Shown here: positions 33,616-43,010 of the stretch, in pieces
Numbering within the stretch: position 1 is the stretch's first letter
How the letters are laid out: every line of letters starts with the position of its first letter
Virus record (IMG/VR): IMGVR_UViG_3300025131_000065
Location: 1 to 50,262 of that record
Direction: 5' to 3' (one strand)
Origin: a virus
DNA length: 50,262 bases
The notes under the pieces: generated by a model
What the model saw: only the letters and a program-made list of their open reading frames with translations
Told to the model about the DNA's origin: nothing
Databases searched by the model: none
Program-made: the position numbers and the translations under genes

Positions 33616-34884
33616 TTATAGAGCTAGTGCTGTTCCGGGGTCAACCGGGCCAAGGTTTCCGCTAACGTCGATGTTGGCCTGTACAGGCATTGCAATCTCA
33701 TTAGGCACGATGTGTGCGTTCATGATCTTAGCAATCGCATGGCCCTCATGGAGTATACCAATTGCGTAACGTTCACGAAGCTTGATCTTCTTGATGTCGA
33801 CCTTCGGGTCGTCCCACTCTTCGGTCATGACGTCTTCGTCTACTACGAGGACTCCGAGCTCAGAGCTATCGAACATGTAGATGTCAGACAGCTTCCGACG
33901 TGGGTCGAATGGCACGAATGGGCTGACGATGATGCGGAACGGGATGCCGAGGTAGCTCGGAAGCACAGGCGCGGAGCTAATGTCCTGTGGATGGTCGAGA
34001 AGCTCGGAAGCCTGGAGTGCGTGTGGAGCTGCGCCTGCGGCACCGCTGTATCCACCGTCTCCCTGTCCAGGAACGATGTTCTGTCCGGAGCCTACACCGA
34101 GTCCGCCCTGAGAGCTGTTGCCCCACTGGCTTCCACCGGCAGGCTGTCCACTCCAAGTCGCGAAGAAGGTTCCTCCACCAGACATGAGGGCGAAGGCACG
34201 AAGCTGCGCGTCCTTCACGAACATAGTCCATGTGAGGGGGTGCATGAGGATGGTGTTGGGTGTAAATCCCTGGGTAATGACCTGGGCAAACGTATCGAAT
34301 ACGTCATCCATGGTCACGGAACCGTTGGGAGCTCCATCCATGTTACGTCCAGTACAAACACCCTTGAGAGAGCTAGTTGGATTGAGGTTGTCGAAGACAG
34401 TGGTCCCCATGCTACGAATGTAGTTGAAGATCTTAACTTCTTTGTGACGTGCAAGAGCGCGCCCGGCTGCACGAAGATGCATTCCGATAACATCGAACTG
34501 GCTGTACCGGATCATTTCGTCTGTGACCTTTACCGCAAGACCGGACTTACCGATCGTTGCTGTCACGGTTGCTCCACCCATGGTGAGGCTCTGCTCTGGG
34601 TAGGCTTGGCCTTCCGCGATATCTGCTGCAACCATTGCGCCCACTGCTGGGAATGTAATGGTCTGCCCGTAACTATAGTTGATACGAGTAAGCAGAGCGG
34701 TTCCAACGAGGAGAGGTTCAGCGGCTTCTTTCACGATGTTGCTGATAACCTTCGGGAAGAGAAGGGGGGCATTACTAGTGCTCAGCGCATCAGTAAGCTG
34801 TACCCGCTCACGTGTGTGGGGGTCCTTGCCGTTGGTATTCCAGATTCCACTTAGTTGGACCTGGTCTTTAAGTTCGAAACTCAT
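33616..34884 (-). CDS. Major capsid protein, HK97-fold type, 422 aa
   Basis: ATG 34884 has the strongest type of ribosome site (AGGAGGA). The gene follows the protease/scaffold and decoration-like genes, and is followed by an intrinsic terminator. The pattern LFPKVISNIVKEAAEPLLVG, then TALLTRINYSYGQTITFPAV, GQAYPEQSLTMGGATVTATI, GKSGLAVKVTDEMIRYSQFD and LARHKEVKIFNYIRSMG is the classic HK97-like E-loop and spine-helix arrangement. A Gly-rich insertion (residues about 235-270) and the FDPRRKLSDIYMFDSSELGV segment follow. It forms the icosahedral shell after cleavage by the upstream protease. Length fits a mid-size capsid protein. Confidence 0.85.
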   Translation of the reverse strand: MSFELKDQVQLSGIWNTNGKDPHTRERVQLTDALSTSNAPLLFPKVISNIVKEAAEPLLVGTALLTRINYSYGQTITFPAVGAMVAADIAEGQAYPEQSLTMGGATVTATIGKSGLAVKVTDEMIRYSQFDVIGMHLRAAGRALARHKEVKIFNYIRSMGTTVFDNLNPTSSLKGVCTGRNMDGAPNGSVTMDDVFDTFAQVITQGFTPNTILMHPLTWTMFVKDAQLRAFALMSGGGTFFATWSGQPAGGSQWGNSSQGGLGVGSGQNIVPGQGDGGYSGAAGAAPHALQASELLDHPQDISSAPVLPSYLGIPFRIIVSPFVPFDPRRKLSDIYMFDSSELGVLVVDEDVMTEEWDDPKVDIKKIKLRERYAIGILHEGHAIAKIMNAHIVPNEIAMPVQANIDVSGNLGPVDPGTALAL

Positions 34885-34903
34885 GAATTCTCCTCCTGGT
34901 TCC

Positions 34904-36304
34904 TTATCGGTTGATGAGGTTGATCACTACAACGAGGTCAGCTGCGCCCGCATAGTGCGTTAGCCCGCCTGCCCCACCAGTAGCTGTACCTGGCATCTGG
35001 TCCATTTGACCAAGTCCTACACTTGCTGTTGCAGCTACACCGTTAGCCATCGCTCCACTTGCATCAGTGCGGAGTGAATCGTATGCGGTTTTTACGCGAT
35101 CGAGGGCTGCACTTGGCTCAGAGAGGAACCCAAGAACCTGACCAAGAGCATTTGCGAAGTTCGCAGTGGTCTGGGCGGGTCCAGGAGTCGCCAGGCGGAT
35201 CCAGTTGCTGCCTGCTGTGATACCTACGAAGTCACCAGGCTTCAGCTCAGTAGTATTCGAAAGAACACAACCGAAGGCTGAGGTAACGGCAACTGCGGCT
35301 TCGTAGTGGTAGTAAGTGATGGTTGTTGGTGCGGCCACTGGCATAGTAGTTCCACCAGCGCTAAACACGAAGACCACTCCGACCTTGTAGTCGATCCAGA
35401 AGTCCCCAACCTGAGTACACGCCGACATGCTTCCCTTCTCAGTTACAAGAAGGGTCGCGAGGGCAGACACGATCTGTGTGCGCATGGTGTTGGTTGCCAC
35501 ATTCAGATTGTCTAGGGGGAAGGCAGCTACTTCGTAGGTTGCAACTGCCGGGAACACACCATCGGTAGCATCGTACCGAGCGGTGGCCAAGATCTGAGTA
35601 ATGTTGTGCCATCCGTTGTTGGTGCCGAACACAATCGGAGTAGCAATCCAACCATTTCCTACGGCCTCTGTTGCAGCCTGAGAAGGAACGAGAGGAAGCT
35701 TGATAACGTAGTCACAGAGAACTGCGACGAGTTGCTGCATCTGATAGTTGTGCTCTTTCAGACCAGCTGGGTTCACGTAGTCATTGGTTGTCCCGAGGTA
35801 GGCGTTCTGGAGACATGCATATGGAGCTACACCGATTGCGTAATCGGCAGGGGCCCAGGCCTCTCCGAAGCGACCCATGAAACCAGAGGTATCCACTGCA
35901 GCAACACCTGCTGTAGCGAGAGACCAGGTTCCACCTTGTGTACCGTCAAGCTGGGAGAGAGTAACTGTCTTTGCGACGGTTACTGGCTGACCAGTTGCGA
36001 TATCAATGGTCTGTGCGGTAACGTCTTGGTTCGTGTATACGACAGTTGTCGCACCAGCAACACCGGCTGCGTAGGCAGCAGGCATAACCATTCCGTCCTG
36101 ATCGAGGGCGACGCCCTTACCAGGCATAATTACATTCCAGTTTTCGTAGTGCTTGTCCCAGAACTGAACTGGCAGCCACTTGGCTGTTTGGAACTCGAAT
36201 GCTGGCCGCTCACTCTCAGAGTGCTCGATATCGGGGATGATGTTGCCAACGTGGTCCCACGCTTTGTGTGTTCCGGTGTACTGTCCGACTGAGTTGAAAG
36301 GCAT
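34904..36304 (-). CDS. Probable capsid decoration or head structural protein, 466 aa
   Basis: A strong AGGAGGA ribosome site precedes ATG 36304, as for the capsid gene, so high expression is expected. The protein is beta-rich with many Ala, Thr and Val residues (VAGATTVVYTNQDVTAQTID, then PVTVAKTVTLSQLDGTQGG) and ends in an Ala/Gly-rich helix and a strand (ADLVVVINLINR). Residues about 355-380 (TELKPGDFVGITAGSNWI) look like a small beta-barrel loop. No enzyme motif is seen. The place between protease-scaffold and capsid genes, and its likely abundance, suggest decoration, vertex or head-fibre function. The family is not recognised. Confidence 0.5.
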   Translation of the reverse strand: MPFNSVGQYTGTHKAWDHVGNIIPDIEHSESERPAFEFQTAKWLPVQFWDKHYENWNVIMPGKGVALDQDGMVMPAAYAAGVAGATTVVYTNQDVTAQTIDIATGQPVTVAKTVTLSQLDGTQGGTWSLATAGVAAVDTSGFMGRFGEAWAPADYAIGVAPYACLQNAYLGTTNDYVNPAGLKEHNYQMQQLVAVLCDYVIKLPLVPSQAATEAVGNGWIATPIVFGTNNGWHNITQILATARYDATDGVFPAVATYEVAAFPLDNLNVATNTMRTQIVSALATLLVTEKGSMSACTQVGDFWIDYKVGVVFVFSAGGTTMPVAAPTTITYYHYEAAVAVTSAFGCVLSNTTELKPGDFVGITAGSNWIRLATPGPAQTTANFANALGQVLGFLSEPSAALDRVKTAYDSLRTDASGAMANGVAATASVGLGQMDQMPGTATGGAGGLTHYAGAADLVVVINLINR

Positions 36305-36332
36305 TGAATATCCTCCTGAGGTACTCTGAGTG

Positions 36333-38345
36333 TTACTTATTCAGCTGGGTCTTTGTGGCGTCCAGCAGAATTCCTTTTGCTTCCATTCTTGCTAGGTAGC
36401 TATCAGCTTTCGCTTGGCTTCTTGTCATTCTAACATGCAAAAAGTTTTCGGCAATCTCAACCTGCATATCAGCAATCTCTTCTGGAGTATATTGCGCTCT
36501 CTGATCTTGCTGAAGTGTCGGGTCTGCAACCGTTGTGTTGGGGTCGCCTGTTGTGCCACTTCTAAGTTTCTCAGAAATGCTGGCAACGTCAACCTTTTCG
36601 AGACAATCTTTTAGTGCAACGCCGGTATCTTCCAGGCTCTTCCCTGATAGATCATCACGTAGAGTGGTAATCTTGGCATCATCAAGCTTTTCATCGGAAA
36701 TCTGATTTAGCACAACAATGTGCTCGATCTTGGCATCCTTGAGGGCCTGATGTGAGTCAGCAAGTTCGTTCTCTAGGGTTTCATGTTCACCCTGGAGGTC
36801 TGCGAGTGCGGTTGTTGCTTCGGCTACTGCCTTCTCTGCGGCGGCTAGTTTTTGTTTCAGCTCCTCGTCTGTCACTGCGACAGTTTCGAGAACCGGGACA
36901 TCGAGCTTGCGCTCTGTGAAGGCAGCGATGAGACCATCGTGCATGGGCTTGAGCTGGTCATCTTCGAACTGATCGAAGTAGTCAGCGTCGAACTCGTCCT
37001 TCACTTCGTCTACACCGAGCCGAGCACACTTGCGCTCAATCATCTTGGCAACTGCGGCCTTGTCGTCACCCTTGTAGCCATCCACTGAGTAACGGGCTAC
37101 GAGAGCATGGAACTTGTCATGGCAGAGGTAGGGGCCGGCAAACCTGTTCTTGCCGAGAGCTACACGCTCGTCGTAGGTGAGCGCCTCATCCTTAACGGTC
37201 TTCTCGTCTACACTATCCTGTGCTGCATAGACGTAGAGAGAGCTTGCGTAGATAGGAGAGTCGTCGTCGCCCACGATAGCCTCAAGAGCGTCGCCCCAGA
37301 ATACCTTTAGGGGATTTGGCTCCTCTTCCTTGGTGAGCTCGTCACGGAGAGCAAGTACGCCAGCCTTGGCCTTCTCGTCATCCTCGAACCCAGTCTTGTT
37401 GTCGGTGATATTGGTGAGGACCTTGTCAGCCAGGGCAGAGATAGCCTCTGTGTCGGGCTTGTCCACTCCGTCCGTTAGGATGGCTGCGATCTGTTCCTTG
37501 GTGAGCATGCTTTCCTCCTTGAAAACGCTATCGAAGAGTATAACCGATTTTATAGGAGATGCATCCCCGGCCTTGATGGTGCGGGTCTCTCCAGAGACTG
37601 AGTCCCCAATCCTGATAACTTGGGATAGTTCATCAGCCGGTTTATTACAATAGATATATTCGTCGTACACAAACTCTCCAGCTACAAGGACACACGTAAC
37701 ATCATCGTACACTTCACCTGGATCGTGCTCACACATACCGTCTATTGCCCAGTCCTTCTTGCAGATAGAACAACGGGCGCTATCGGTGGTCGCACCTTGC
37801 GAACCGGTGAGATACCGGCCATCGAGTACCTTCTTGATGGCTTCCTCGTCGGAGATGTCCATGGTGAGCTCAATGTAACCTAGTCCTGGATAGTTGCGGT
37901 CCTTGATAATCTCTTGTGCGAGTAGGTCGTTTACGAAATCCACGGTCTGGCGAGGGTCTAGTTTGCCAGCGACGAACTGATCAAACAACTTCATGTTGAC
38001 CTTCGTAGAGTCCTTCACGCGTGTGGGGTCTGCAATAGCAGTCCTAATATCCTGTGATGTATCGACATAACGTGCTGAAACAGCACGACCAATTGGCTCA
38101 CCAGAATCGTGGGCCTTCTCGAGGATGGGTTTTGGATACGGAGTGAGCCAGCTGTCTACACTCTGACGCATCTTGTCGGGCAAGTAAATAGCATTATTGC
38201 GAGTTACACGTCCAGCATGTGTAGCCGCCACAGTGACGCGCAGGGTCTTGCCACTCCCCGCATCCATATTGGTGAAGAAATCTTTAACGCTATCAGAGGG
38301 CTTCCCCTCGAGGCTTGCACTATCAGTGAAGCGGATCGGTTTCAT
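36333..38345 (-). CDS. Prohead protease-scaffold fusion with Cys-rich insertion, 670 aa
   Basis: The ribosome site AGGAGAG precedes ATG 38345. The N-terminal part (residues 35-260) looks like an HK97-type maturation protease: PILEKAHDSGEPIGRAVSAR supplies H79, and GRYLTGSQGA supplies S182, the spacing expected for the His/Ser catalytic pair. An insertion follows with C192, C195, C205, H207 and C218 (CSICKKDW...CEHDPGE), a probable zinc-binding knuckle. A second region (about 340-490) is acidic and helical. Residues about 505-575 form a coiled coil (LAAAEKAVAEATTALADLQG), and the C-terminus is helical, typical of scaffold. The protein would template capsid assembly and then cleave capsid and scaffold. 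Third catalytic residue not assigned. Confidence 0.7.
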   Translation of the reverse strand: MKPIRFTDSASLEGKPSDSVKDFFTNMDAGSGKTLRVTVAATHAGRVTRNNAIYLPDKMRQSVDSWLTPYPKPILEKAHDSGEPIGRAVSARYVDTSQDIRTAIADPTRVKDSTKVNMKLFDQFVAGKLDPRQTVDFVNDLLAQEIIKDRNYPGLGYIELTMDISDEEAIKKVLDGRYLTGSQGATTDSARCSICKKDWAIDGMCEHDPGEVYDDVTCVLVAGEFVYDEYIYCNKPADELSQVIRIGDSVSGETRTIKAGDASPIKSVILFDSVFKEESMLTKEQIAAILTDGVDKPDTEAISALADKVLTNITDNKTGFEDDEKAKAGVLALRDELTKEEEPNPLKVFWGDALEAIVGDDDSPIYASSLYVYAAQDSVDEKTVKDEALTYDERVALGKNRFAGPYLCHDKFHALVARYSVDGYKGDDKAAVAKMIERKCARLGVDEVKDEFDADYFDQFEDDQLKPMHDGLIAAFTERKLDVPVLETVAVTDEELKQKLAAAEKAVAEATTALADLQGEHETLENELADSHQALKDAKIEHIVVLNQISDEKLDDAKITTLRDDLSGKSLEDTGVALKDCLEKVDVASISEKLRSGTTGDPNTTVADPTLQQDQRAQYTPEEIADMQVEIAENFLHVRMTRSQAKADSYLARMEAKGILLDATKTQLNK

Positions 38346-38356
38346 TATTTGCTCTC

Positions 38357-40525
38357 CTAATTACTGAACGTCAAACTACACTTGCAACCCGGATGGAATG
38401 GAGGAGTGTCAGTGAGAGAGATATGTTCTGCCTCACCGATACGAGCACTTGAAGATAAACATCTCTCGCAAGCTCCAGCATCGGGTATAACTCGCATAAC
38501 TTTATTCTGCGATGCTCCCCCAAGGACTCGTCCAAAGTTGTAGGCTCGACGAACCTCTACGTCTTGAATGAAATCTGTTCTATAACGTGTTGAATCAAAA
38601 GCCGTCATTGCCTGCTGTAGGTAGAGTGCCTCCATATTAGTTAGTGTAACATCTGACCCTACAGCGTCAATCCTGCGTTGTAGGAGTCCAATTGTTTGAC
38701 GCACCAACTTCTCTAGACGCCTATCAAGACGGGCATCTAGCGTGGCATTAGTTGTACGAATTTTAGAAGCCGAAAGGTGGAAGAGACCACCAGAGCCATC
38801 GTTAAATCCACGACTCACAGCCGCATGGATACGAGGCTTCATGTTGTTCCCCACCAGGGTGGCCCAACTAAAACCTTGTGAGACAAGGTAGTCGTAGTCA
38901 ATCTGCCGGCGTCGGCGAGCTGCACTCTGAATGCGACCGAGTGTGTCGCTCTCGAAGTCCCCCCACTGCTTCTTGAGGAAACCATCGCTCGCCTTCTTTT
39001 TCACAGCCTTTGGAGCTGGTGTTGGCTTGGCAGCAGCTTCCTTTTTCATCTTCTCTTCTAATTCAGACTTAGACTTCTCTACCTGCTGGCCAGTCGTGCC
39101 AAGAGAACGGTTCTCTGCTGCTTGCTTAGCGGCAACAGTGTAGGGCTCGTCAACTGCATTAATGAGAGCCTCAGGCTCCCCAAACAACTTCCAGCGGGTA
39201 CGCATCCACGATGGGTACTTCTGGTCCTGCGGATCGTCTGGAATCTCCATGGGCTCCAAGCCCAGCCGGTTCCTATATTCATCGTAGTCGATGCCGTTTG
39301 CTTCGAAAAGTTCAGTATTATGCTTCTCGAGATCCATCTTGTTTACAATGTCGATCTCACGGAACTCAAGGTGAACAAGATTTTCTTCATTAAGGACATC
39401 ATCGCCAAACGTAGATTCAAGGAGTAGCTCGCAAACAACCAGGTGATTCCACTGGGCTTCCAGTTCGTCCTGGATATCCTTCACTGTATCGATGAGGGCT
39501 CGTGAGAGAGTATTAGCCGTGGCGCGATTGGTTGTATCACCGTCGCCAAGGTCGATCTGAGAAATGCCTAGACCGGCAATCACGCGCTTCCTGAAGTGAT
39601 CCAGATAGCCCTCTGCGCGTATGGCGCGACCTTCGGCACCCACTGCCTTAATTTCGTGCCGCTCAGACGTAACAATCCCGCCTTCAAAAGGCATAAGCCG
39701 GATCTGGTCACGTACAATATCTACTTCCTTCTCGCCATCTTCATCGAGACCGGCGGGCTTCTTCTCTGTGCCTACCTTATACTGGTAGAGAGGGAAGAGG
39801 TGTTGATAGAGAAGCATCTCGATGTTCTCTTCAAGCTGACGGAGAGCACGGATGTCGTCGATAACAGGAGTTATAGTCGGGGTACCAAAGATAAAACCTT
39901 CACGTCGGTTGGTGGTGAAGTGGATAACATCTTCGGGATTAAACAGCCTGAAGCGACCATCTGGTAGCTCCTGTTTCCACTTCATGACTACTCCGGTATC
40001 GGCATTCAGATCGACAAACATAGTCTCTGGTGCGGCCGGGAAGTAACCTGCTACTGGTTTGATTTCTCGTTTACCATCCAGACGTACCTTCCCGCCGGAT
40101 GCTTCTGTCTTGCGTACCTTAACGATAAAGGCATTGGAAGTACGAATGAGAGAGCGCGCGATACGCTTAAGTAGCTGGACATGGGGGATAGCACTCGCCT
40201 GCTCAATCTGAGCGATACGAGTCTTAACGTACTGGACAGTCTTAGCGTTGGGGCCGTGATATGACAGACCCTCCTTGAACATCAGACCGATCTTCTTCTT
40301 AAATGCCTGTGTTACATAGCCGTCAACATCCTCGATCATACCAATCTCTGTGAGATCGTATTCGGGGGGGATAAAGTTGGCGCGACCCCCGGCATAAGAC
40401 TGGGCATACGAGAGAACACGGGGACCAATAAGCGGGATCTTAGATACAGGCTTGCCAGTGCTCACTGGCTTAATCTTGATAGCGTCAGGAATGGGCCTGG
40501 GTGCCGTGATCTTGAGTCCTTCCAT
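38357..40525 (-). CDS. Portal protein fused to a MuF-like head protein C-terminus, 722 aa
   Basis: The preferred start is ATG 40525, overlapping the upstream stop as TAATG. An in-frame GTG at 40549 is possible. Residues about 60-430 show a portal pattern: YVTQAFKKKIGLMFKEGLSY, LLKRIARSLIRTSNAFIVKV, DVIHFTTNRREGFIFGTPTI, then AGLGISQIDLGDG. A charged Lys/Ala/Pro linker (about 480-530) follows. The end (about 530-722) reads as MuF: a helical region, then IPDAGACERC and FHPGCKC, the cysteine pairs seen in Mu gpF-type head morphogenesis proteins. In most phages portal and MuF are separate, so this is a fusion. It forms the ring through which DNA enters and leaves the head. Confidence 0.8.
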   Translation of the reverse strand: MEGLKITAPRPIPDAIKIKPVSTGKPVSKIPLIGPRVLSYAQSYAGGRANFIPPEYDLTEIGMIEDVDGYVTQAFKKKIGLMFKEGLSYHGPNAKTVQYVKTRIAQIEQASAIPHVQLLKRIARSLIRTSNAFIVKVRKTEASGGKVRLDGKREIKPVAGYFPAAPETMFVDLNADTGVVMKWKQELPDGRFRLFNPEDVIHFTTNRREGFIFGTPTITPVIDDIRALRQLEENIEMLLYQHLFPLYQYKVGTEKKPAGLDEDGEKEVDIVRDQIRLMPFEGGIVTSERHEIKAVGAEGRAIRAEGYLDHFRKRVIAGLGISQIDLGDGDTTNRATANTLSRALIDTVKDIQDELEAQWNHLVVCELLLESTFGDDVLNEENLVHLEFREIDIVNKMDLEKHNTELFEANGIDYDEYRNRLGLEPMEIPDDPQDQKYPSWMRTRWKLFGEPEALINAVDEPYTVAAKQAAENRSLGTTGQQVEKSKSELEEKMKKEAAAKPTPAPKAVKKKASDGFLKKQWGDFESDTLGRIQSAARRRRQIDYDYLVSQGFSWATLVGNNMKPRIHAAVSRGFNDGSGGLFHLSASKIRTTNATLDARLDRRLEKLVRQTIGLLQRRIDAVGSDVTLTNMEALYLQQAMTAFDSTRYRTDFIQDVEVRRAYNFGRVLGGASQNKVMRVIPDAGACERCLSSSARIGEAEHISLTDTPPFHPGCKCSLTFSN

Positions 40526-42318
40526 TAGGGCTTCATCTCCTGCATCCACTTTTCGATCTGCTTGGCCTGCTGCTCGGTGGTGTCAAACCTACAGTTCGTA
40601 ATGATGTCAACTGGCTGAGACAGTGCTAGCGCAATATCGGTAGTAATCTTGGCCACAGCAGGATCGATAATCGTCCCACCTCCATCAAATTTAAGCACAT
40701 TTTCGGCTTTTGGCAAGGGAGCGGTCTTGGAGTCACCAGACCCCTTCTCTCCGATATCACCAGACCCCTTCTCTCCGATATGGAGTCTACCGTCGTCTCC
40801 AACCCAGGCGTCAAACGGTGAATCTGGGTTAATATAGATTCTGAAGAAGTTATCGAGCTCATTCTTTTTTGGGCTCTTGCCTTTCGGTTTATTGCAGATG
40901 GCATGGCCAGCAGCCTTGGCCCTCAGCATCGCAATAAGAAACATAATCTGACGAACCTTCTGTAGTTTCTTGAAGGTGAAGCCCAGCAGGCCCGAGTCGT
41001 TCCCTCCTTGCTCTCCAAGCAGACCAGTTATCTCAGCTGTATAAAACTCAGCCAACTCTCCAATCTGAGCAATCCCTGCACTCATGCTTGTAGTCAGCTC
41101 ATCGAGTCCTGTCGTAATTCCATCTGAAGCCTTCTGTAGGTCAGACAGGTTCTTTTTGACGTCACCAGTGGCCTCACCAATAGATGATGATAGGTCGGTA
41201 TTGCCGCCGGAGGCCTCATCAATTTGCTCGAAAGTCTCTGTTACTAGTTCCATCTGGGAGATAACACAACGGAGGGGAGCGGTGATGAGTTGGAGGAACA
41301 TATCGATTAATGAAGTCACCTGCATAAGAATGGGAGAAAAGATTGGGCCGATAAGCTGACCAAGCAAATCCATCATCCCGTCCATCGTTGGTACATCCAT
41401 CATCATCTGGGCCATAAGAGTAGCGATCATTCTCTGGAGATCGAGAGGGCAGATAGGAGACAGGGCATTCACCATGTCACACATGTCTTTTTGTGAGCCA
41501 GGTGGTTTGCGGAGCAAGTCTGTTATGGAGAACAGGATAGCAAGTTTGTCCTTTATATCCTGGTGTAGCACCCTCGTGATAGCAACCGATGGGTTGAGCT
41601 CCAAAAACGAAGTCATCCTGCCCATGTTCCATGGCTTTGGTGGCCCAGGTCTACCGGTGAACGGACTACCGTCCGGAGATACAGGACCCTTCGAACCAGA
41701 TCCAGCCGTACCATCCTTAATTTCCGCAGGAGTCGGTGGTCTTGGCAGACCAGTAACTGCATCTTTGACTTGTGACCTTTGCGCCGCACCCGCTGCCTTT
41801 ACCTCGTCGGGAGTGGGAGGCCTAGGCAGACCAGTAACGAAATCCTTTACCTCAGCTGGGCTGGGGATCGGGGAACAGGGGAGACACTTCTTGGCCCACT
41901 CGCTCATAACGTTACCAAACTTGGTTGCACCGGCCATCGAAGTGCGAAAAGCACCGAAACCAACACCCTGCAACAGCTCATCAACGCTATTTTTGCTCGG
42001 AGAGGTGGATTCCGCACCCATTCCAGAGCCAGAAGATAACGAAGCTGCTTGCTTCTGAAGCTCAAGAGCTGCCATCTGCGGAGTTTTGATGTAGTCGGAG
42101 ATGGACGAGCTAGCCTGAAGAGAAAAGATCTTGGTGTTGGCCAGCATCCTAGATAGAGGTGCCCATACGGCAGCTTCTGACGGTGTAGCGTGAGCTCCTC
42201 GCTCAAATGTTCTAGCAATAAGCGCACAGTCCTGTGCATCCGTACCAAGACTGACAGACCCAGCCTTCACGCTACTAACATCTATTTTGCTATAGTCGAA
42301 ACCTGTAGTATTTGCCAT
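40525..42318 (-). CDS. Unassigned virion protein with Pro-rich repeats, 597 aa
   Basis: ATG 42318 follows the upstream stop directly, with no strong ribosome site, so translation is probably coupled. Residues about 150-215 hold two diverged copies of a VTGLPRPPTPxE(V/I)K repeat. The middle is hydrophobic-helical (DMVNALSPICPLDLQRMIAT, then GLIGPIFSPILMQVTSLIDM-like). Further down is a T/S helical stretch and, near residues 510-530, a tandem G-E-K-G-S-G-D repeat encoded by a 24-base duplication. It precedes the portal gene in a packaging/head cluster, so a head or portal-associated role is possible. No family is recognised. Confidence 0.45.
   Translation of the reverse strand: MANTTGFDYSKIDVSSVKAGSVSLGTDAQDCALIARTFERGAHATPSEAAVWAPLSRMLANTKIFSLQASSSISDYIKTPQMAALELQKQAASLSSGSGMGAESTSPSKNSVDELLQGVGFGAFRTSMAGATKFGNVMSEWAKKCLPCSPIPSPAEVKDFVTGLPRPPTPDEVKAAGAAQRSQVKDAVTGLPRPPTPAEIKDGTAGSGSKGPVSPDGSPFTGRPGPPKPWNMGRMTSFLELNPSVAITRVLHQDIKDKLAILFSITDLLRKPPGSQKDMCDMVNALSPICPLDLQRMIATLMAQMMMDVPTMDGMMDLLGQLIGPIFSPILMQVTSLIDMFLQLITAPLRCVISQMELVTETFEQIDEASGGNTDLSSSIGEATGDVKKNLSDLQKASDGITTGLDELTTSMSAGIAQIGELAEFYTAEITGLLGEQGGNDSGLLGFTFKKLQKVRQIMFLIAMLRAKAAGHAICNKPKGKSPKKNELDNFFRIYINPDSPFDAWVGDDGRLHIGEKGSGDIGEKGSGDSKTAPLPKAENVLKFDGGGTIIDPAVAKITTDIALALSQPVDIITNCRFDTTEQQAKQIEKWMQEMKP
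40733..40780 (-). repeat. Tandem 24-base duplication (2 copies) in the 597-residue gene
   Basis: Two adjacent identical 24-base units (40733-40756 and 40757-40780) encode the repeated G-E-K-G-S-G-D-I octapeptide. The unit length is a multiple of three, so the frame is kept. A recent slippage event in a flexible loop. Confidence 0.85.
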
Positions 42319-42320
42319 GG

Positions 42321-43010
42321 TTAACCGTGTTTGTTTGTGATTTCGTGAATCTTCACCTGGGCTGCCGCAGCTCCGGCAATCAGGCTCTCCATCATCTTAA
42401 AGAGATCCAGGGTAGCATTCTTCTGAAACTCTTCCAAGTCTACTGGATTGCCAAACCTTGGGCCATTAATCTCGCTACGTAGCATGCCCGGCATCTCCCC
42501 GAACCCACCGAAGTTAGTAAGCGATGGGTTCTGACGTGCAGCAAGAACAGCTTCCTTGGTTACACGTGGAACACTATTGGTCTGTCCCTTAGCGGCGCAC
42601 GCCAGGGCCTTCTTATAGGTGGCAAAATCAAGTTGAGTGGGGTCCTTGAGCTCCGGGAAACGACGCTTGATAGCAGAGATAGTAGCTGCGTCAACCTTTG
42701 GGTCTAGTGTGACGACAAGACTCTTGGCTCTTTCATCGATCTTCTTTTGGATTGCATCTGTGATCTTTATAACGCGGTCATAGCCAGCGACGACTGCCTC
42801 CGCGCTTTGCCGGGCCTCTTGGATGTATGCGACAGAAACAGGAACGCGCTGTTCACCATCTTCGGAGGGTGGTGGTTCCCATTTGATAATAGGTTTATAG
42901 GTGAGGATCTCGTCCTCTTCGTCAAAATCGTTCCCTACGTCGGAAGGCAGAGTGACCCCCACATCTCCTTTGCGTCCTCTCTGAGGGAAGTTTTCGTCTT
43001 CTCTACGCAT
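42321..43010 (-). CDS. Unassigned head-region protein, 229 aa
   Basis: ATG 43010 overlaps the upstream stop by 8 bases. The N-terminal 45 residues are acidic and disordered (PSDVGNDFDEEDEI). Residues about 55-125 are helical (VAYIQEARQSAEAVVAGYDR, then ITDAIQKKIDERAKSLVVTL). The C-terminal part includes a probable flexible stretch GFGEMPGMLRSEINGPRFGN and a final helix. No known motif is seen. The gene lies between terminase and portal, where small terminase, head-completion or internal proteins occur; the length and acidic N-terminus could fit an adaptor or packaging factor, but I cannot decide. Confidence 0.45.
   Translation of the reverse strand: MRREDENFPQRGRKGDVGVTLPSDVGNDFDEEDEILTYKPIIKWEPPPSEDGEQRVPVSVAYIQEARQSAEAVVAGYDRVIKITDAIQKKIDERAKSLVVTLDPKVDAATISAIKRRFPELKDPTQLDFATYKKALACAAKGQTNSVPRVTKEAVLAARQNPSLTNFGGFGEMPGMLRSEINGPRFGNPVDLEEFQKNATLDLFKMMESLIAGAAAAQVKIHEITNKHG

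Noticed and set aside
33712-34854. 380-codon plus-strand open frame over the capsid gene
   Set aside because: Lies fully antisense to the major capsid gene, whose protein is clearly recognisable, and shows no domain; a shadow frame caused by capsid codon use.
35606-36292. 228-codon plus-strand open frame
   Set aside because: Antisense to the 466-residue gene with a strong ribosome site; Cys/Ser/Asn-rich protein without family features.
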